From Amycolatopsis mongoliensis (GTDB lineage: Bacteria > Actinomycetota > Actinomycetes > Mycobacteriales > Pseudonocardiaceae), in contig NZ_CP127295.1 in assembly GCF_030285665.1 (NCBI RefSeq), positions 9,052,001 to 9,116,000 of the forward strand: a stretch of DNA of 64,000 bases. Reading direction: 5' to 3'. This document shows, piece after piece, positions 16,302-25,108 of the stretch (position 1 is its first letter; each line of letters begins with the position of its first letter). The translations under genes were made by a program, and so were the position numbers. The notes under the pieces were generated by a model. The model saw only the letters and a list, made by a program, of their open reading frames with translations. It did not search any database and was not told where the DNA came from.

Positions 16302-16553
16302 GTGCTCGACGTGCTGCGGACGGGCCGGATCGGGACCGCTGCCGTGCTGCTGTCGCTGGCGGTCGCGCTCGCGGCCCTGCCGTCCGCGACCGCGGTGAGA
16401 CTCGGCCTCCGCGCCGGGATCGACGCGGTGGCACGGCTGCTCTTCCTGCCGTCACACGCTTGGTCGGCGGCCGTGCTGCTGGTCGACGTGGTGCTGATCG
16501 CCGCGGCGTGGCACACGGCGGGCCGGGCCGGCCGCCGGGCGGGTGAGCGGTGA
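16302..16553 (+). CDS. small two-TM membrane protein
   Basis: About 83 residues, with two hydrophobic segments (IGTAAVLLSLAVALAALPSA; AWSAAVLLVDVVLIAAAWHT) and a basic tail (AGRAGRRAGER). The start is uncertain: GTG 16302 or 16311 and TTG 16275 are all possible and no ribosome site is strong. The stop overlaps the start of the next gene (GTGA), so the two are coupled. It lies downstream of the palindrome-bearing divergent promoter of the LAL regulator. Confidence 0.55.
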   Translation: MLDVLRTGRIGTAAVLLSLAVALAALPSATAVRLGLRAGIDAVARLLFLPSHAWSAAVLLVDVVLIAAAWHTAGRAGRRAGER

Positions 16554-16828
16554 GCCGCCACCCGGAACGGGCCCACCGCGCGCCGACGGGGCCGAATTAC
16601 GTCTTCCGGGGCTGCGGCCGGATTCCCGAACAGGCGGAGGGTTCGGTAGACGATTTCCAGGGAATGCTCGTCGTGCCCGTTCCACCGGAGATGATCGTCT
16701 TCGCCACGGTCGCCGATCCCGGAAGTCTTCCGCGAATCCTGCGCCGGCTCGAGACGCTCGGGATGCGAGTGGACTCGGTGCACCGGGTCCGGGAACTCCC
16801 GCAGTCGGCACACCGGGGAATTCCGTGA
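16550..16828 (+). CDS. small ACT-like hypothetical protein
   Basis: A 92-residue protein beginning at a GTG that overlaps the preceding stop. Residues 40-80 read MLVVPVPPEMIVFATVADPG, then SLPRILRRLETLGMRVDSVH: a beta-alpha-beta pattern like ACT domains, which bind small ligands and often modify regulators. The first 35 residues are Pro/Arg/Gly-rich and look unstructured. The family is not certain. A minus-strand frame (17001 down) overlaps it, so one of the two is probably wrong or shorter. Confidence 0.5.
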   Translation: MSRHPERAHRAPTGPNYVFRGCGRIPEQAEGSVDDFQGMLVVPVPPEMIVFATVADPGSLPRILRRLETLGMRVDSVHRVRELPQSAHRGIP

Positions 16829-17001
16829 ATACCGGCGGCGAATCGCCGAAAGGGACACGCCGGACCGGCGCCGCGCCACGCCGGCGCCGCTGCCGGCGAG
16901 CCGGTGCCCACGAGCGCCGCGATCCCGCGGCCGACCGCGAGGCTGCCGAGCCGGAACAGCCCGGCCACCACGGCGATCGCCGCGTGGTCCGGAACCGGCA
17001 C
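16597..17001 (-). CDS. doubtful short gene downstream of DUF2252
   Basis: A frame of 134 residues starting at GTG 17001 with GGAGGAG at ideal spacing and a palindrome-like site (17055) 54 bases upstream. The first 35 residues are protein-like and hydrophobic (PDHAAIAVVAGLFRLGSLAV, then GRGIAALVGTG) with very high wobble GC; beyond that the translation degrades and overlaps the plus-strand ACT-like gene. It may be a short membrane peptide gene whose true end is lost, or a remnant. Confidence 0.3.
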   Translation of the reverse strand: MPVPDHAAIAVVAGLFRLGSLAVGRGIAALVGTGSPAAAPAWRGAGPACPFRRFAAGIHGIPRCADCGSSRTRCTESTRIPSVSSRRRIRGRLPGSATVAKTIISGGTGTTSIPWKSSTEPSACSGIRPQPRKT

Positions 17002-17054
17002 CGCTCCTCCGTGTCTGTCATGGAAGCAGGATCGGCACGGCCGCGGCCGTGCCG

Positions 17055-17075
17055 CTTCACCCCGGCGAGGTGATT
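17055..17075. promoter_or_regulatory. weak copy of the 21-bp palindrome
   Basis: CTTCACCC, five bases, AGGTGATT, three bases past the DUF2252 stop and 54 bases upstream of the GTG at 17001. The left arm is good, the right arm degenerate. Confidence 0.3.
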
Positions 17076-17077
17076 GC

Positions 17078-18484
17078 TCACGGGCCGGACGCCACCGCGA
17101 TGTGGCCGCGGCGGATCGCCGAGCGCAGCGCGGTGTGGTCGCGCTCGTTCTGGTCGGCGCAGGCCACCGCGAACTCGCGGACGGCTTCGGCGAACCCCGG
17201 GCCGGAGCCGAGATACGCCGCGATCGCGAGCGGGTCCCCGGTACGGGCGTGCGCCCTGGCCAGGGTCCACCCGCACAGCCGGGCGTAGGCCCGCAGCACG
17301 TTCGCCGTCATCGTCGTGACCTCGGCGACGCCCTTGCCGTCGCACAGCCTGCGGACGTAGAAGTCCCGGACGCGACCGTCGAACCCCGTGGTGCGGACCC
17401 AGCCGAGGAAGACGTCCCCGACCGCCTGCATCAGTCGCTGCCCGGTGACCACCCGCCGGCCCGCCTCGCAGCGCACGGCGGCGCCGGTGAACTCCTGCAG
17501 CACCGACGGCCCGGCTTCCTTCAGCTGGAGGAAGAGCGGGTCCTCGGCGCCGGGGCCGACGAGCAGGGCCAGCCAGCACCGGGTGCCGACACTGCCCACC
17601 CCGACGACTTTGCGGGCGACGTCGGCCAGCCGGTAGTGGTCCAGCACGGCCCGGCGCTCGGGCGCCAGCGTGCGCCGGTAACGCGACAGGACGTCGCCGA
17701 GGCGCTCCTCGAGCGTCCCGGGATCGCCGTCGCCGGCGAGGCGGCTGACCGGGACGACCAGCGGCGGACGGGCGGACAGCCGCAGCCGTCCGTCGCGGAT
17801 CTCGGTGAACCGGTGCAGGGCGTCGACGTCGTTCCTCGCCCGGGCGCGGGCCAGCGTGCGGTCGAACCGGCGACGCCCCGAGGATCCCAGGCGGTGGGCC
17901 GCGATCGCCCGGAGAGCGTCGGCGTCGGCGTGGGCGTGGAAGACCTCGAGTGCCGTCCGGCCGGCGAAGTCGTGCATCGCCTGGCGGTAGGACTCGACCG
18001 CGGCGAGCACCCCGCGACGGCGCTGCGCGGGCGGGTGGGCGTTCTCCCGGGCGGCGACCTCGACACTCGCCGCGAGCCGCTTGACGTCCCATTCCCAGGG
18101 CGCGGGCAGGGTTTCGTCGAAGTCGACGAGGTCGAACACGAGCCGGCGCTCCGGCGAGGCGAACAGGCCGAAGTTGGTCAGGTGAGCGTCGCCGCACGCC
18201 TGGACGACGAGCCCGGTCCGCGGGGTCGTCGCGAGGTCGGCGGCCGCCGGCAACGCGGCGCCGCGGAAATAGGCCAGTGGGGAGGCGGCCATCCGCCCGT
18301 ACCGGATCGGTACCAGCTCCGGGACCCGGTCGGCGTCCTGCCGGGCGAGCAGGGCCAGCGGATCCGGCCGCCGGCCGGGCGGCGGGAACTCGGCGTGGTG
18401 CGACCTCGGCACGGCGGCGCGAGCGGTGCGGCCCCGGGCGATCCGGTCGTCGCGGGTCGCGGTGTCCTGGTTGGTGTGCGGCAT
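17078..18484 (-). CDS. DUF2252 family protein
   Basis: A 468-residue protein of the DUF2252 (kinase-fold-like) family. Diagnostic stretches: RYGRMAASPLAYFRGAA, then ACGDAHLTNFGLFASPERRL and VFDLVDFDETLPAPWEWDVK RLAASV (about residues 105-150), later VGVGSVGTRCWLALL, RVVTGQRLMQAVGDVFLGW and DFYVRRLCDGKG. The GDxHxxNFG and DFDE motifs resemble the catalytic loop and metal site of aminoglycoside-phosphotransferase-like kinases, so phosphotransfer is suspected but unproven. ATG 18484 is used; an in-frame ATG at 18547 is also possible but falls on the palindrome (18542-18562). Confidence 0.88.
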   Translation of the reverse strand: MPHTNQDTATRDDRIARGRTARAAVPRSHHAEFPPPGRRPDPLALLARQDADRVPELVPIRYGRMAASPLAYFRGAALPAAADLATTPRTGLVVQACGDAHLTNFGLFASPERRLVFDLVDFDETLPAPWEWDVKRLAASVEVAARENAHPPAQRRRGVLAAVESYRQAMHDFAGRTALEVFHAHADADALRAIAAHRLGSSGRRRFDRTLARARARNDVDALHRFTEIRDGRLRLSARPPLVVPVSRLAGDGDPGTLEERLGDVLSRYRRTLAPERRAVLDHYRLADVARKVVGVGSVGTRCWLALLVGPGAEDPLFLQLKEAGPSVLQEFTGAAVRCEAGRRVVTGQRLMQAVGDVFLGWVRTTGFDGRVRDFYVRRLCDGKGVAEVTTMTANVLRAYARLCGWTLARAHARTGDPLAIAAYLGSGPGFAEAVREFAVACADQNERDHTALRSAIRRGHIAVASGP

Positions 18485-18541
18485 GGGCGAATCGTCGGCC
18501 GTGGCGACGGCGGAGGCGTCGCCCGCCCGGGGTGAACCGCG

Positions 18542-18562
18542 GCTCATCCGCCGCGGGTGACG
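18542..18562. promoter_or_regulatory. 21-bp palindrome between DUF2252 and lipid-kinase genes
   Basis: GCTCATCC, five bases, GGGTGACG, 58 bases from the DUF2252 start (18484) and 46 from the kinase start (18608). One mismatch in the outer arm; spacing agrees with the other copies. Confidence 0.55.
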
Positions 18563-18607
18563 ACCCGGGACCGGCCGGCCCGCAGGGTGGGCGGCGGAGG
18601 TGCGGCG

Positions 18608-19954
18608 ATGGCGGAACGGGCGGACGGGCGGCCTCCGGTCATCCGGCGGGTGGGTGCGGGGATCTCCGTGGCGGCCCTGCTCGCGGCGTTCGCCGTGGTG
18701 CTCGGTGCCCTGTTCCGCCACCCGGTCCAGCTGGTGCTCGCGGTGCTCCTGCTCGGGGGCGTGCTCGGCGCCGGCTGGGCGGCACTGGTGCGCCGCGGGC
18801 TTCCGGCGGTGGCCGCGGCGGCGCTCGGGGGCGTCGCCGCGGTCCTGCTCGTGCTGCTGCCGGGGGTGCACGCCTACGCACTGCTGGCGACCGCCGCGGG
18901 CCTCGCCGGCGTGTCGTTCGCGACCGCCCGGACCGCACTGGGCCGGGACCTGCCACGCCCGCCCCGGATCTGTCGCACCGGACCCGCGCGCTCGGGCGTG
19001 TTGCTGCTCAACCCGTTGTCCGGCAAGGGAGTGGCCACGGCTTCCCGGCTCGGTGACCGGGCCCGCGGGTTCGGTGCCCGGCCGGTGGAGCTGGGGCTCG
19101 GAGAGGACCTGCGCGAGGTCGCGGAGCGGGCCGTGGCCGGTGGCGCGGACGTGCTCGGGATGGCCGGGGGTGACGGCTGCCAGGCGGTGGTCGCCGACGT
19201 CGCCCGCCGGCACGGACTGCCCTTCGTCTGCGTCCCGGCGGGTACCCGCAACCACTTCGCGCGCGATCTCGGGCTGGACCGCGAGGACCCGGCGGGCGCG
19301 CTGGCCGCCTTCGGCGAAGCCGTCGAGCGGCGGGTCGACCTCGGGGTCGTGGACGGCCGGGTGTTCGTCAACAACGTCTCGCTCGGGGTGTACGCGGCCG
19401 TGGTCCGGGTTCCCGGCTACCGCGAAGCCAAGGTCGCCACGATCGCCCGGTGCCTGCCCGAGCTGCTCGGCCCGGACGCCCGCAGCCGGCTGCGGTTCCC
19501 GGGCCCGGACGGGCCGCCGGGGAGGGCCGCGGACGTCGTGCTCGTGTCCAACGGGCCCTACCGGCTCGAGCGGCTGAGCGGGTTCGGCAGCCGGGAACGC
19601 CTCGACGGCGGCGTGCTCGGCGTCGTCACGGTCGTCGTCGACCGGGCACGGGACGTGCCGGAGCTGGTCACGGCCGAGCTGAGCGGGAACGTGGCCCGCT
19701 TTCCCGGGTACCGGGCCTGGACGACCTCCGCGTTCACGGTGGAGTCGGCGGACCCGGTCGTCGACCTGGCGGTCGACGGGGAACCCCTGCGGTGCGCGCC
19801 GCCGCTGCGGTTCCACGCGCTGCCCGGTGCGCTGCGGGTGCGCCTGCCGCCCGGCGCTCCCGGGGCGTCACCGGCCGCGGCGGCCCCGAAGGGCGTCCGG
19901 CGGGCGGTCGCCGCGCTCCTGCGGGTGCTCGCCGGGCGTCCCGCACGGGGATGA
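18608..19954 (+). CDS. diacylglycerol/lipid kinase-like protein with membrane N-terminus
   Basis: A 448-residue protein; ATG 18608 follows GGAGG. Residues 20-115 contain four hydrophobic segments, an unusual membrane extension; residues about 130-420 are a DAGK catalytic domain: SGVLLLNPLSGKG (nucleotide-binding start), the GGDG-type loop (MAGGDGCQAVVADVARRHGL), PFVCVPAGTRNHFARDLGLD and FVNNVSLGVYAAVV. These are the hallmarks of the YegS/DgkB/sphingosine-kinase superfamily, which phosphorylates lipid hydroxyls. Divergent from DUF2252 over a shared palindrome. Likely acts at the membrane on a lipid; substrate unknown. Confidence 0.88.
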   Translation: MAERADGRPPVIRRVGAGISVAALLAAFAVVLGALFRHPVQLVLAVLLLGGVLGAGWAALVRRGLPAVAAAALGGVAAVLLVLLPGVHAYALLATAAGLAGVSFATARTALGRDLPRPPRICRTGPARSGVLLLNPLSGKGVATASRLGDRARGFGARPVELGLGEDLREVAERAVAGGADVLGMAGGDGCQAVVADVARRHGLPFVCVPAGTRNHFARDLGLDREDPAGALAAFGEAVERRVDLGVVDGRVFVNNVSLGVYAAVVRVPGYREAKVATIARCLPELLGPDARSRLRFPGPDGPPGRAADVVLVSNGPYRLERLSGFGSRERLDGGVLGVVTVVVDRARDVPELVTAELSGNVARFPGYRAWTTSAFTVESADPVVDLAVDGEPLRCAPPLRFHALPGALRVRLPPGAPGASPAAAAPKGVRRAVAALLRVLAGRPARG

Positions 19955-19956
19955 CG

Positions 19957-20481
19957 TCAAAGCCGTTCCGCTTCCTCCGGGGTGTCGGCCTGCGGGGTCT
20001 CGGCGAACGCCTCGCGCAGCCGCTCCTCCTCTTCGGTGGAGAGGTTGGTGGTCAGCAGCGAGGCGCCGGTCTCCTTGAACGGCTCGACGACCCGGTCCAG
20101 CACGGTGTCACCGGCCAGCACGAACAGCGCGGACGTCCCCGGCCGCACCTGCGCCCGGACGGTCTCGATGAACTCCTTGTCGATGCCGACGTGGGCCAGT
20201 GACCCGGTCAGCGCGCCGATCGCGGCGCCGACGGCCATCCCGAGCAGGGGGACCAGGAAGATCAGGCCGAACAGCAGGCCCCAGAACCCGCCACCCAGCG
20301 CGCCGGCCCCGGTCAGGGTGCCGAGGTCCTTGGTCTTCGGCTTCTTCCTGCCTTCGGGCCACGTCACGTACGCGGCGTCGCTGATCGAGATGAGCTGCTG
20401 TTTCTGCAGCTGTTCCAGGAGGCCGAGCGCGTTTTCGGCGCCCTCGGCGGTGGGGAAGCTCCAGACGGTCAACGTGGTCAT
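19957..20481 (-). CDS. DUF1269 (general stress membrane) protein
   Basis: A 174-residue protein starting at ATG 20481. It has the DUF1269 layout: an N-terminal ferredoxin-like part (TLTVWSFPTAEGAENALGLL), the loop DAAYVTWPEGRKKPKTKDLG, a central glycine-rich membrane hairpin (ALGGGFWGLLFGLIFLVPLL, GMAVGAAIGALTG) and a C-terminal part with VRPGTSALFVLA and TNLSTEEEERLREAF. Members are often stress-induced. Divergent from the gene at 20689, with a palindrome in between. Its stop lies two bases from the convergent lipid kinase. Confidence 0.88.
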   Translation of the reverse strand: MTTLTVWSFPTAEGAENALGLLEQLQKQQLISISDAAYVTWPEGRKKPKTKDLGTLTGAGALGGGFWGLLFGLIFLVPLLGMAVGAAIGALTGSLAHVGIDKEFIETVRAQVRPGTSALFVLAGDTVLDRVVEPFKETGASLLTTNLSTEEEERLREAFAETPQADTPEEAERL

Positions 20482-20597
20482 GGTGACGCCTTTCTCGCTC
20501 CGGGATCGGGTGGTCCGTGCGGCACAGTGCCCCGGGGTCCCGGTCCGCGGCATCGCCCGTGCCGTGTGAGCCGGGGGCCGGGCCGGCGCGATCCTGA

Positions 20598-20618
20598 TCT
20601 CACCTGACGTGGGCGAGG
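20598..20618. promoter_or_regulatory. 21-bp palindrome between DUF1269 and a membrane protein gene
   Basis: TCTCACCT, five bases, GGGCGAGG, 71 bases from the start at 20689 and 117 from the DUF1269 start. The left arm carries two changes from the consensus. Confidence 0.5.
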
Positions 20619-20688
20619 CCGTCCCGGTGGCGGACCGACCATGATCGCCCGGGTCCGCAAGTCCCGTCGTTCCACGGAGAGAGGGACC

Positions 20689-21153
20689 ATGAGTGAACAC
20701 ACGCAGCCCAGGACCGGCGCGCCCGGAGCGGGGGCACCGCCGTCGCCGCCGGACCGCGCCGTCGCCCGGTCGCGCCGGGTCGGCTGGATCTGGTTCGCCG
20801 GGGTGATCACGGTCCTCGCCGGCCTGTTCAACGTGGTGGAGGGGCTGGTCGCGCTCTTCGCCCGCGACTACTACGTGCTCAGCCCGGTGGGTCTGCTGGT
20901 CTTCGACCTCACCGGCTGGGGCTGGCTCCACCTGATCGTCGGGATCCTCGCCGTGCTGACCGGCCTCGCGCTGTTCACCGGCGCGCAGTGGGCCCGGGTC
21001 GTCGCCGTCGCGCTCGCCGGCTTCAACGCGCTGGCACAGCTGACGTTCCTGTCGGCGTACCCGGTTTGGGGCGTCGTCGTGATCGCCCTCGACGTCTTGG
21101 TGATCTGGGCGGTCGTCGTGCACGGCGACGAAGCCACCTACGAGATCTGGTGA
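20689..21153 (+). CDS. four-TM membrane protein (DUF7144-like)
   Basis: A 154-residue integral membrane protein; ATG 20689 follows GGAGAGAGG. After a 45-residue polar start it has four segments: GWIWFAGVITVLAGLFNVVE, a second with GWGWLHLIVGILAVLTGLAL, ARVVAVALAGFNALAQLTF and GVVVIALDVLVIWAVVVHG. The pattern of WIWFAG, a loop with YYV, and GWLHL/GxL is common to small actinobacterial membrane proteins that I associate with DUF7144; that name is from memory. Likely controlled by the palindrome at 20598. Confidence 0.8.
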   Translation: MSEHTQPRTGAPGAGAPPSPPDRAVARSRRVGWIWFAGVITVLAGLFNVVEGLVALFARDYYVLSPVGLLVFDLTGWGWLHLIVGILAVLTGLALFTGAQWARVVAVALAGFNALAQLTFLSAYPVWGVVVIALDVLVIWAVVVHGDEATYEIW

Positions 21154-21266
21154 CCCCGGAAACCCTTGCCGGACAACGCACGCCGGTGATCAGTAAAGTC
21201 GTGGCCTCCGCCCGGCGCAGGACCTCGGGACCGGGACCGATCCCTTCCGACAGCCGAGAGGTCGAC

Positions 21267-23828
21267 TTGCCCGCTCGAACGAGGTCGCGGCCCTGGCGGA
21301 TACCCGCTGCCAAGGTGACGGTGCCGCGGGTGTCCCGGATCTTCGTCCCCCGTCCCCGGGTGGCCGCGTTGTTCGACCGGGCCACCGCCCTGCCGGTGAC
21401 CGTGGTCCGGGCCCCGGCGGGGACCGGCAAGACCACGGCGCTGGCGGGCTGGGCCGGCGATCGCCGGGATGTCGCCTGGGTGTCCCTGGACCGTGACGAC
21501 AACGACGAAAGCCGGCTGTGGGCGGCGATCCTCGGCGCGTTGCGCCGCTGCCCGGGTGTGCCCGAGGACGGCCGGCTGCACCGCCTCGCCCCGCCGTCGC
21601 CCGGCCGGCGGACGGAGTTCCTGGCCGACCTGGGTGACGCGTTCGCCGGGCTGCGCGCGCCGGTGCGGCTGGTGCTGGACGACTTCCACGAGATCTCCCG
21701 GGCGGAGCCCCTGGAAGCGCTCGGGGCGCTGGCGCGCCACCAGCCGGCCGGCCTGCGGCTGGTGCTGGCGACGCGGGTCGAACCCCGCCTGAGACTGGCA
21801 CGCCTGCACGTCGAGGGGGCGCTTTCGCGGGTGGGCCCGGCCGAGCTCCGGTTCAGCGCCCGGGAGACGGCGAGCCTGCTGCGGGCCACCGGGGCGGTGG
21901 TCAGCGACGACCGTGTCCGCGACCTCACCGAGCGCACGGCGGGCTGGGCCGCGGCGCTCGGCTGGGCGGCGGTGTCGGTGCACGGCGCACCGGACGCCGA
22001 CGAGCTCATCGCCGCCGTCGACGGGGATGACCGCGCCGTGGCGCGGTTCTTCGCCGACGAGGTGCTCTCCCGGCTGCCGGCGACCACGTCGGACCTGCTG
22101 CTGTGCATCAGCGTCTGCGACACGGTGAGCGCGACGCTCGCGGCCCGGCTGTCGGGCCGCCCGGACGCCGGGGTGGTGCTGGACGAGCTGGCGCGCGCGA
22201 TGTCGCTGGTCGTGTGCACGCCGGCCGAGACCTACCGGCTCCCGCCATTGCTGCGCGGCTTCCTGCGGTCCGAGCTGGCGCGGCGGTGCCCGGCGCGGGT
22301 CCAGCGGCTGCACGGCATCGCCGCGCGCTGGTACGCCGGGGAAGGGCGGTTCGGCGACGCGCTGGCGCACGCGGTGGCGGGCCGGGACCGGCAGCACGTC
22401 CTTACGCTGGCGCGCAACCACGCCGTGCGCCAGGTGCTGGCCGGGGAAGGGGATCCCGTCCGGGTCGCCCTGACCTACCTCGGCGCGGCGACGGTGGCCG
22501 CCAGCCCGCGGCTGCGGCTGGCCTCCGCGCTGGAGCACATCCAGCGCGGCGAACTGGCCGAAGCCGCCGCGGATCTGGCCGGGGCGGGCGGCGACGACGG
22601 CCTGCACGCGCTGGCCGTCCGGCACCACGCGCTGGTGACCGGGCGGCGGCCACCGCAGACGACGGTGGCACCGGTGGCGCTTTCCCCGGCGTTCGACGCG
22701 TGGGAGAAGCTCGATCTCGCGTGGCGGTCGCTGTACCGGGGTGCCCGCCGGCACGCCGTCACGCGGGCGGAAGAGGCGTTGCGCCTGGCCCACGGTGAGC
22801 AGCTCGATCACCTGGTGCTCCACAGCCGGTTCGCACTGGCCGTCGCCACCGCGCTCCGCGGGGACCACCCGGCGATGCGGCGGGCCTGCACCGGGGCGCT
22901 CGCCGTCGCGCGGCGGCACGGCTGGCGCCGTTCCCCGGGAGTGGCGGAGTGCCACCTGATGCTGGCCTACGACGACCTCATGCGCGCCGAGCCGGTCGCC
23001 GCCGCGCGTGAGCTGGCCGAGGCGACGCAGGCGGAAGCGCCCGGGTGCGCGCCGGTGCTCGTCCCGCTCCGGTGCTTCTTCGACGGCGTGGTGCGCTTCG
23101 ACGAGGGTGACCGGTCGGCCGGCTCGCAGGCGATGCGGGCGGCGCGGCACCGGTTCGCCGGCGTGGACCTGCCCCGCGAGATCGCGGGGGTCTGCGCGAT
23201 CGCCGAACACCACGCGGCACTCGCCGTCGGCGAGCCCCTGCACGCCGCCGAGGTCGTCGCCTGGGCGCACGGGCGGCTGCCCCGCAGCGCCGAGCTGGCA
23301 CTGCTCCAGATGCGCGCCCACCTCGCCGCCGGAGAGGCCGACCTGGCCGAAACGGTCCTGCACGAGGCCGCGGCCAGGCCGGCGCTGCTGCCGGCCACCC
23401 CGGTCGACATCTGCCTGGTCGAGACCGCGTTCGCGTTGCGCTCCCACCGGCGGACCAAAGCCCTGCACGCGCTGGATCACGCGCTCACCCTCGCCCGGCC
23501 GTACGAGCTGATGCGCCCGTTCGCGCTCACCGAGCCGGAGGTCGGGCGCCTGCTGATCGACCACTCGGGCGGCTTCGGCTCGCTGGACCGCTTCGCGCAG
23601 TCCGTCCACGGCAGGCTCACGCCGCACGCACCGCGCAGCACCCTGACCGACCGCGAACAGGTGGTGCTCCGTCGGCTTCCGTCGCAGCGTTCGCTGGACG
23701 AGATCGCCTCGGACCTGACCGTCTCGGTCAACACCGTGAAGACCCACGTGCGGGCCATCTACGGCAAGCTCGGGGTGAACAACCGCCGCTCGGCCGTGGT
23801 GGTCGCGCGGCAACACGGCCTGACCTGA
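21267..23828 (+). CDS. LuxR-family ATP-binding (MalT/LAL-type) regulator, second copy
   Basis: An 853-residue regulator. I favour TTG 21267, just after GAGAGG; GTG codons near 21318 are alternatives. It has Walker A (RAPAGTGKTTALAGW), the ATPase strand VRLVLDDFHEISRAEPLEAL, a long TPR-like region and a LuxR helix-turn-helix (LTDREQVVLRRLPSQRSLDE, then LTVSVNTVKTHVRAIYGKLG). It aligns domain for domain with the regulator at 13413-16079, including the IDEIA-DLTVSxNTVKTHVR-IY-KL recognition helix, so both may read the same DNA site. Unlike its paralogue it has no obvious palindrome upstream. Its stop is one base from the convergent AI-2E gene. Confidence 0.92.
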   Translation: MPARTRSRPWRIPAAKVTVPRVSRIFVPRPRVAALFDRATALPVTVVRAPAGTGKTTALAGWAGDRRDVAWVSLDRDDNDESRLWAAILGALRRCPGVPEDGRLHRLAPPSPGRRTEFLADLGDAFAGLRAPVRLVLDDFHEISRAEPLEALGALARHQPAGLRLVLATRVEPRLRLARLHVEGALSRVGPAELRFSARETASLLRATGAVVSDDRVRDLTERTAGWAAALGWAAVSVHGAPDADELIAAVDGDDRAVARFFADEVLSRLPATTSDLLLCISVCDTVSATLAARLSGRPDAGVVLDELARAMSLVVCTPAETYRLPPLLRGFLRSELARRCPARVQRLHGIAARWYAGEGRFGDALAHAVAGRDRQHVLTLARNHAVRQVLAGEGDPVRVALTYLGAATVAASPRLRLASALEHIQRGELAEAAADLAGAGGDDGLHALAVRHHALVTGRRPPQTTVAPVALSPAFDAWEKLDLAWRSLYRGARRHAVTRAEEALRLAHGEQLDHLVLHSRFALAVATALRGDHPAMRRACTGALAVARRHGWRRSPGVAECHLMLAYDDLMRAEPVAAARELAEATQAEAPGCAPVLVPLRCFFDGVVRFDEGDRSAGSQAMRAARHRFAGVDLPREIAGVCAIAEHHAALAVGEPLHAAEVVAWAHGRLPRSAELALLQMRAHLAAGEADLAETVLHEAAARPALLPATPVDICLVETAFALRSHRRTKALHALDHALTLARPYELMRPFALTEPEVGRLLIDHSGGFGSLDRFAQSVHGRLTPHAPRSTLTDREQVVLRRLPSQRSLDEIASDLTVSVNTVKTHVRAIYGKLGVNNRRSAVVVARQHGLT

Positions 23829-23829
23829 G

Positions 23830-25044
23830 CTACTCGTCCCGGCGCGGCGCGCACAGGAGCGCGTCCGCCCACCGGGCCCGCGGGTCGACGTCCACGAGCA
23901 GCGCCTTGGCCAGCAGGGTCGCGGGCACGGCGAGGACCGCCCCGAGCGGGCCCAGCTGCCAGGTCCAGAACACCAGTGCGAGCACGGTGACCAAAGTGGA
24001 CAGACCGACCGAGCCCGCGACGAACCGGGGCTGGATCAGGGACTGCACGACGAAGTTCAGCACGGCGTACACGATGAGCACCGCGAGCAGGGCGCGCCAG
24101 CCGCCGTCGAGGAGCGCGATGAGCGCGGGCGGCGCGACCCCGATCACGAAGCCGACGTTGGGGACGTAGTTGGTGACGAAGGCCAGCAGGCCCCACAGCA
24201 CGGCCGCCGGGATGCCGAGCAGGGCGAGCGCGGCGGTGTCGAGCGCCGCCACCACCGCACCGAACACGGTCGTCACGAGCAGGTAGGTCCGGGTGCGGGT
24301 GGCGAAACGCCGGAGCGCGGCGGTGATCCACGGCCGGTCCCGGGCGATCATGCCGAGCCGCCGGCCGGCCCACGCCGATTCGGTGCTCAGGAACAGCAGC
24401 AGGGCCAGCAGGAAGACCAGGTTCGTGACCAGGCCGCCGACGCCGGCGAGCAGGGATCCGGCCAAGCCGATCAGCTTCCCGGCGTCCACGGAGGACAGCA
24501 TGTCGCGGACCTGCTGTTCGCCGACGCCGAAGCGGCGCAGGACCGTCAGGCCGTCGCGCAGCAGGTCGTCGACCCGTCCGGCGTAATCGGGGAGCAGGGC
24601 CGAGAGCTGCGCCAGGCACACCACGACGACCACGAACAACGCGAGCAGTGCGGCGTAGACGGTGGCCACCAGCACGGTGACCGTGAGCCAACGCGGGAAA
24701 CCCTTGCTCCGCAACCAGGTTCGCACCGGGTCGAGGGTGATCACCAGGACGAGGGCGAGGAACGCCGGGCCCACGAGCCAGGCGACCGCGCGCAGCCCGG
24801 CCAGCACGACGACCGCGGCGGCCGCCCCCAGCAGCACCACGACCGCACGGGGCAGGGGGGTACCGGTCGCCGGCTCGTCCGCGGGCGGCCACGACACGGG
24901 CGGTGGGTGCTCCTTCGCGGTGAACCGGCCGGTGAAGCCCCGGAAGGGATGGCGTGCGGCGCGCGGCTCCGCCGTCCGGTGCCGGGACCGCCGGAACGAC
25001 CGGAACCGGTGGGCCGGGAAGTCGGTGAGCGAGACTCGCACCAT
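23830..25044 (-). CDS. AI-2E family (PerM/YdiK-type) membrane transporter
   Basis: A 404-residue membrane protein; ATG 25044 follows GGAGGG. After a 75-residue basic start it shows the AI-2E exporter/Na-H antiporter superfamily pattern of about eight TM segments: RAVVVLLGAAAAVVVLAGLR, the long extracytoplasmic loop (LLPDYAGRVDDLLRDGLTVL), the motif LLGIPAAVLWGLLAFVTNYVPNVG (about residues 270-293) and PRFVAGSVGLSTLVTVLALV. Substrates of this family vary and are mostly unknown. A palindrome lies 65 bases upstream of the start. Confidence 0.88.
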   Translation of the reverse strand: MVRVSLTDFPAHRFRSFRRSRHRTAEPRAARHPFRGFTGRFTAKEHPPPVSWPPADEPATGTPLPRAVVVLLGAAAAVVVLAGLRAVAWLVGPAFLALVLVITLDPVRTWLRSKGFPRWLTVTVLVATVYAALLALFVVVVVCLAQLSALLPDYAGRVDDLLRDGLTVLRRFGVGEQQVRDMLSSVDAGKLIGLAGSLLAGVGGLVTNLVFLLALLLFLSTESAWAGRRLGMIARDRPWITAALRRFATRTRTYLLVTTVFGAVVAALDTAALALLGIPAAVLWGLLAFVTNYVPNVGFVIGVAPPALIALLDGGWRALLAVLIVYAVLNFVVQSLIQPRFVAGSVGLSTLVTVLALVFWTWQLGPLGAVLAVPATLLAKALLVDVDPRARWADALLCAPRRDE

Positions 25045-25108
25045 GCGGCACCCTCCGGAGGCAGGCGGCGGTCGGCCGTCCCACGGTGGCAGGCCGCGCA
25101 CCTCCTGG

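Noticed and set aside
21138..23816. 892-codon minus-strand frame opposite the second LAL regulator
   Set aside because: Shadow of a very GC-rich gene; the plus strand has Walker A and LuxR motifs.
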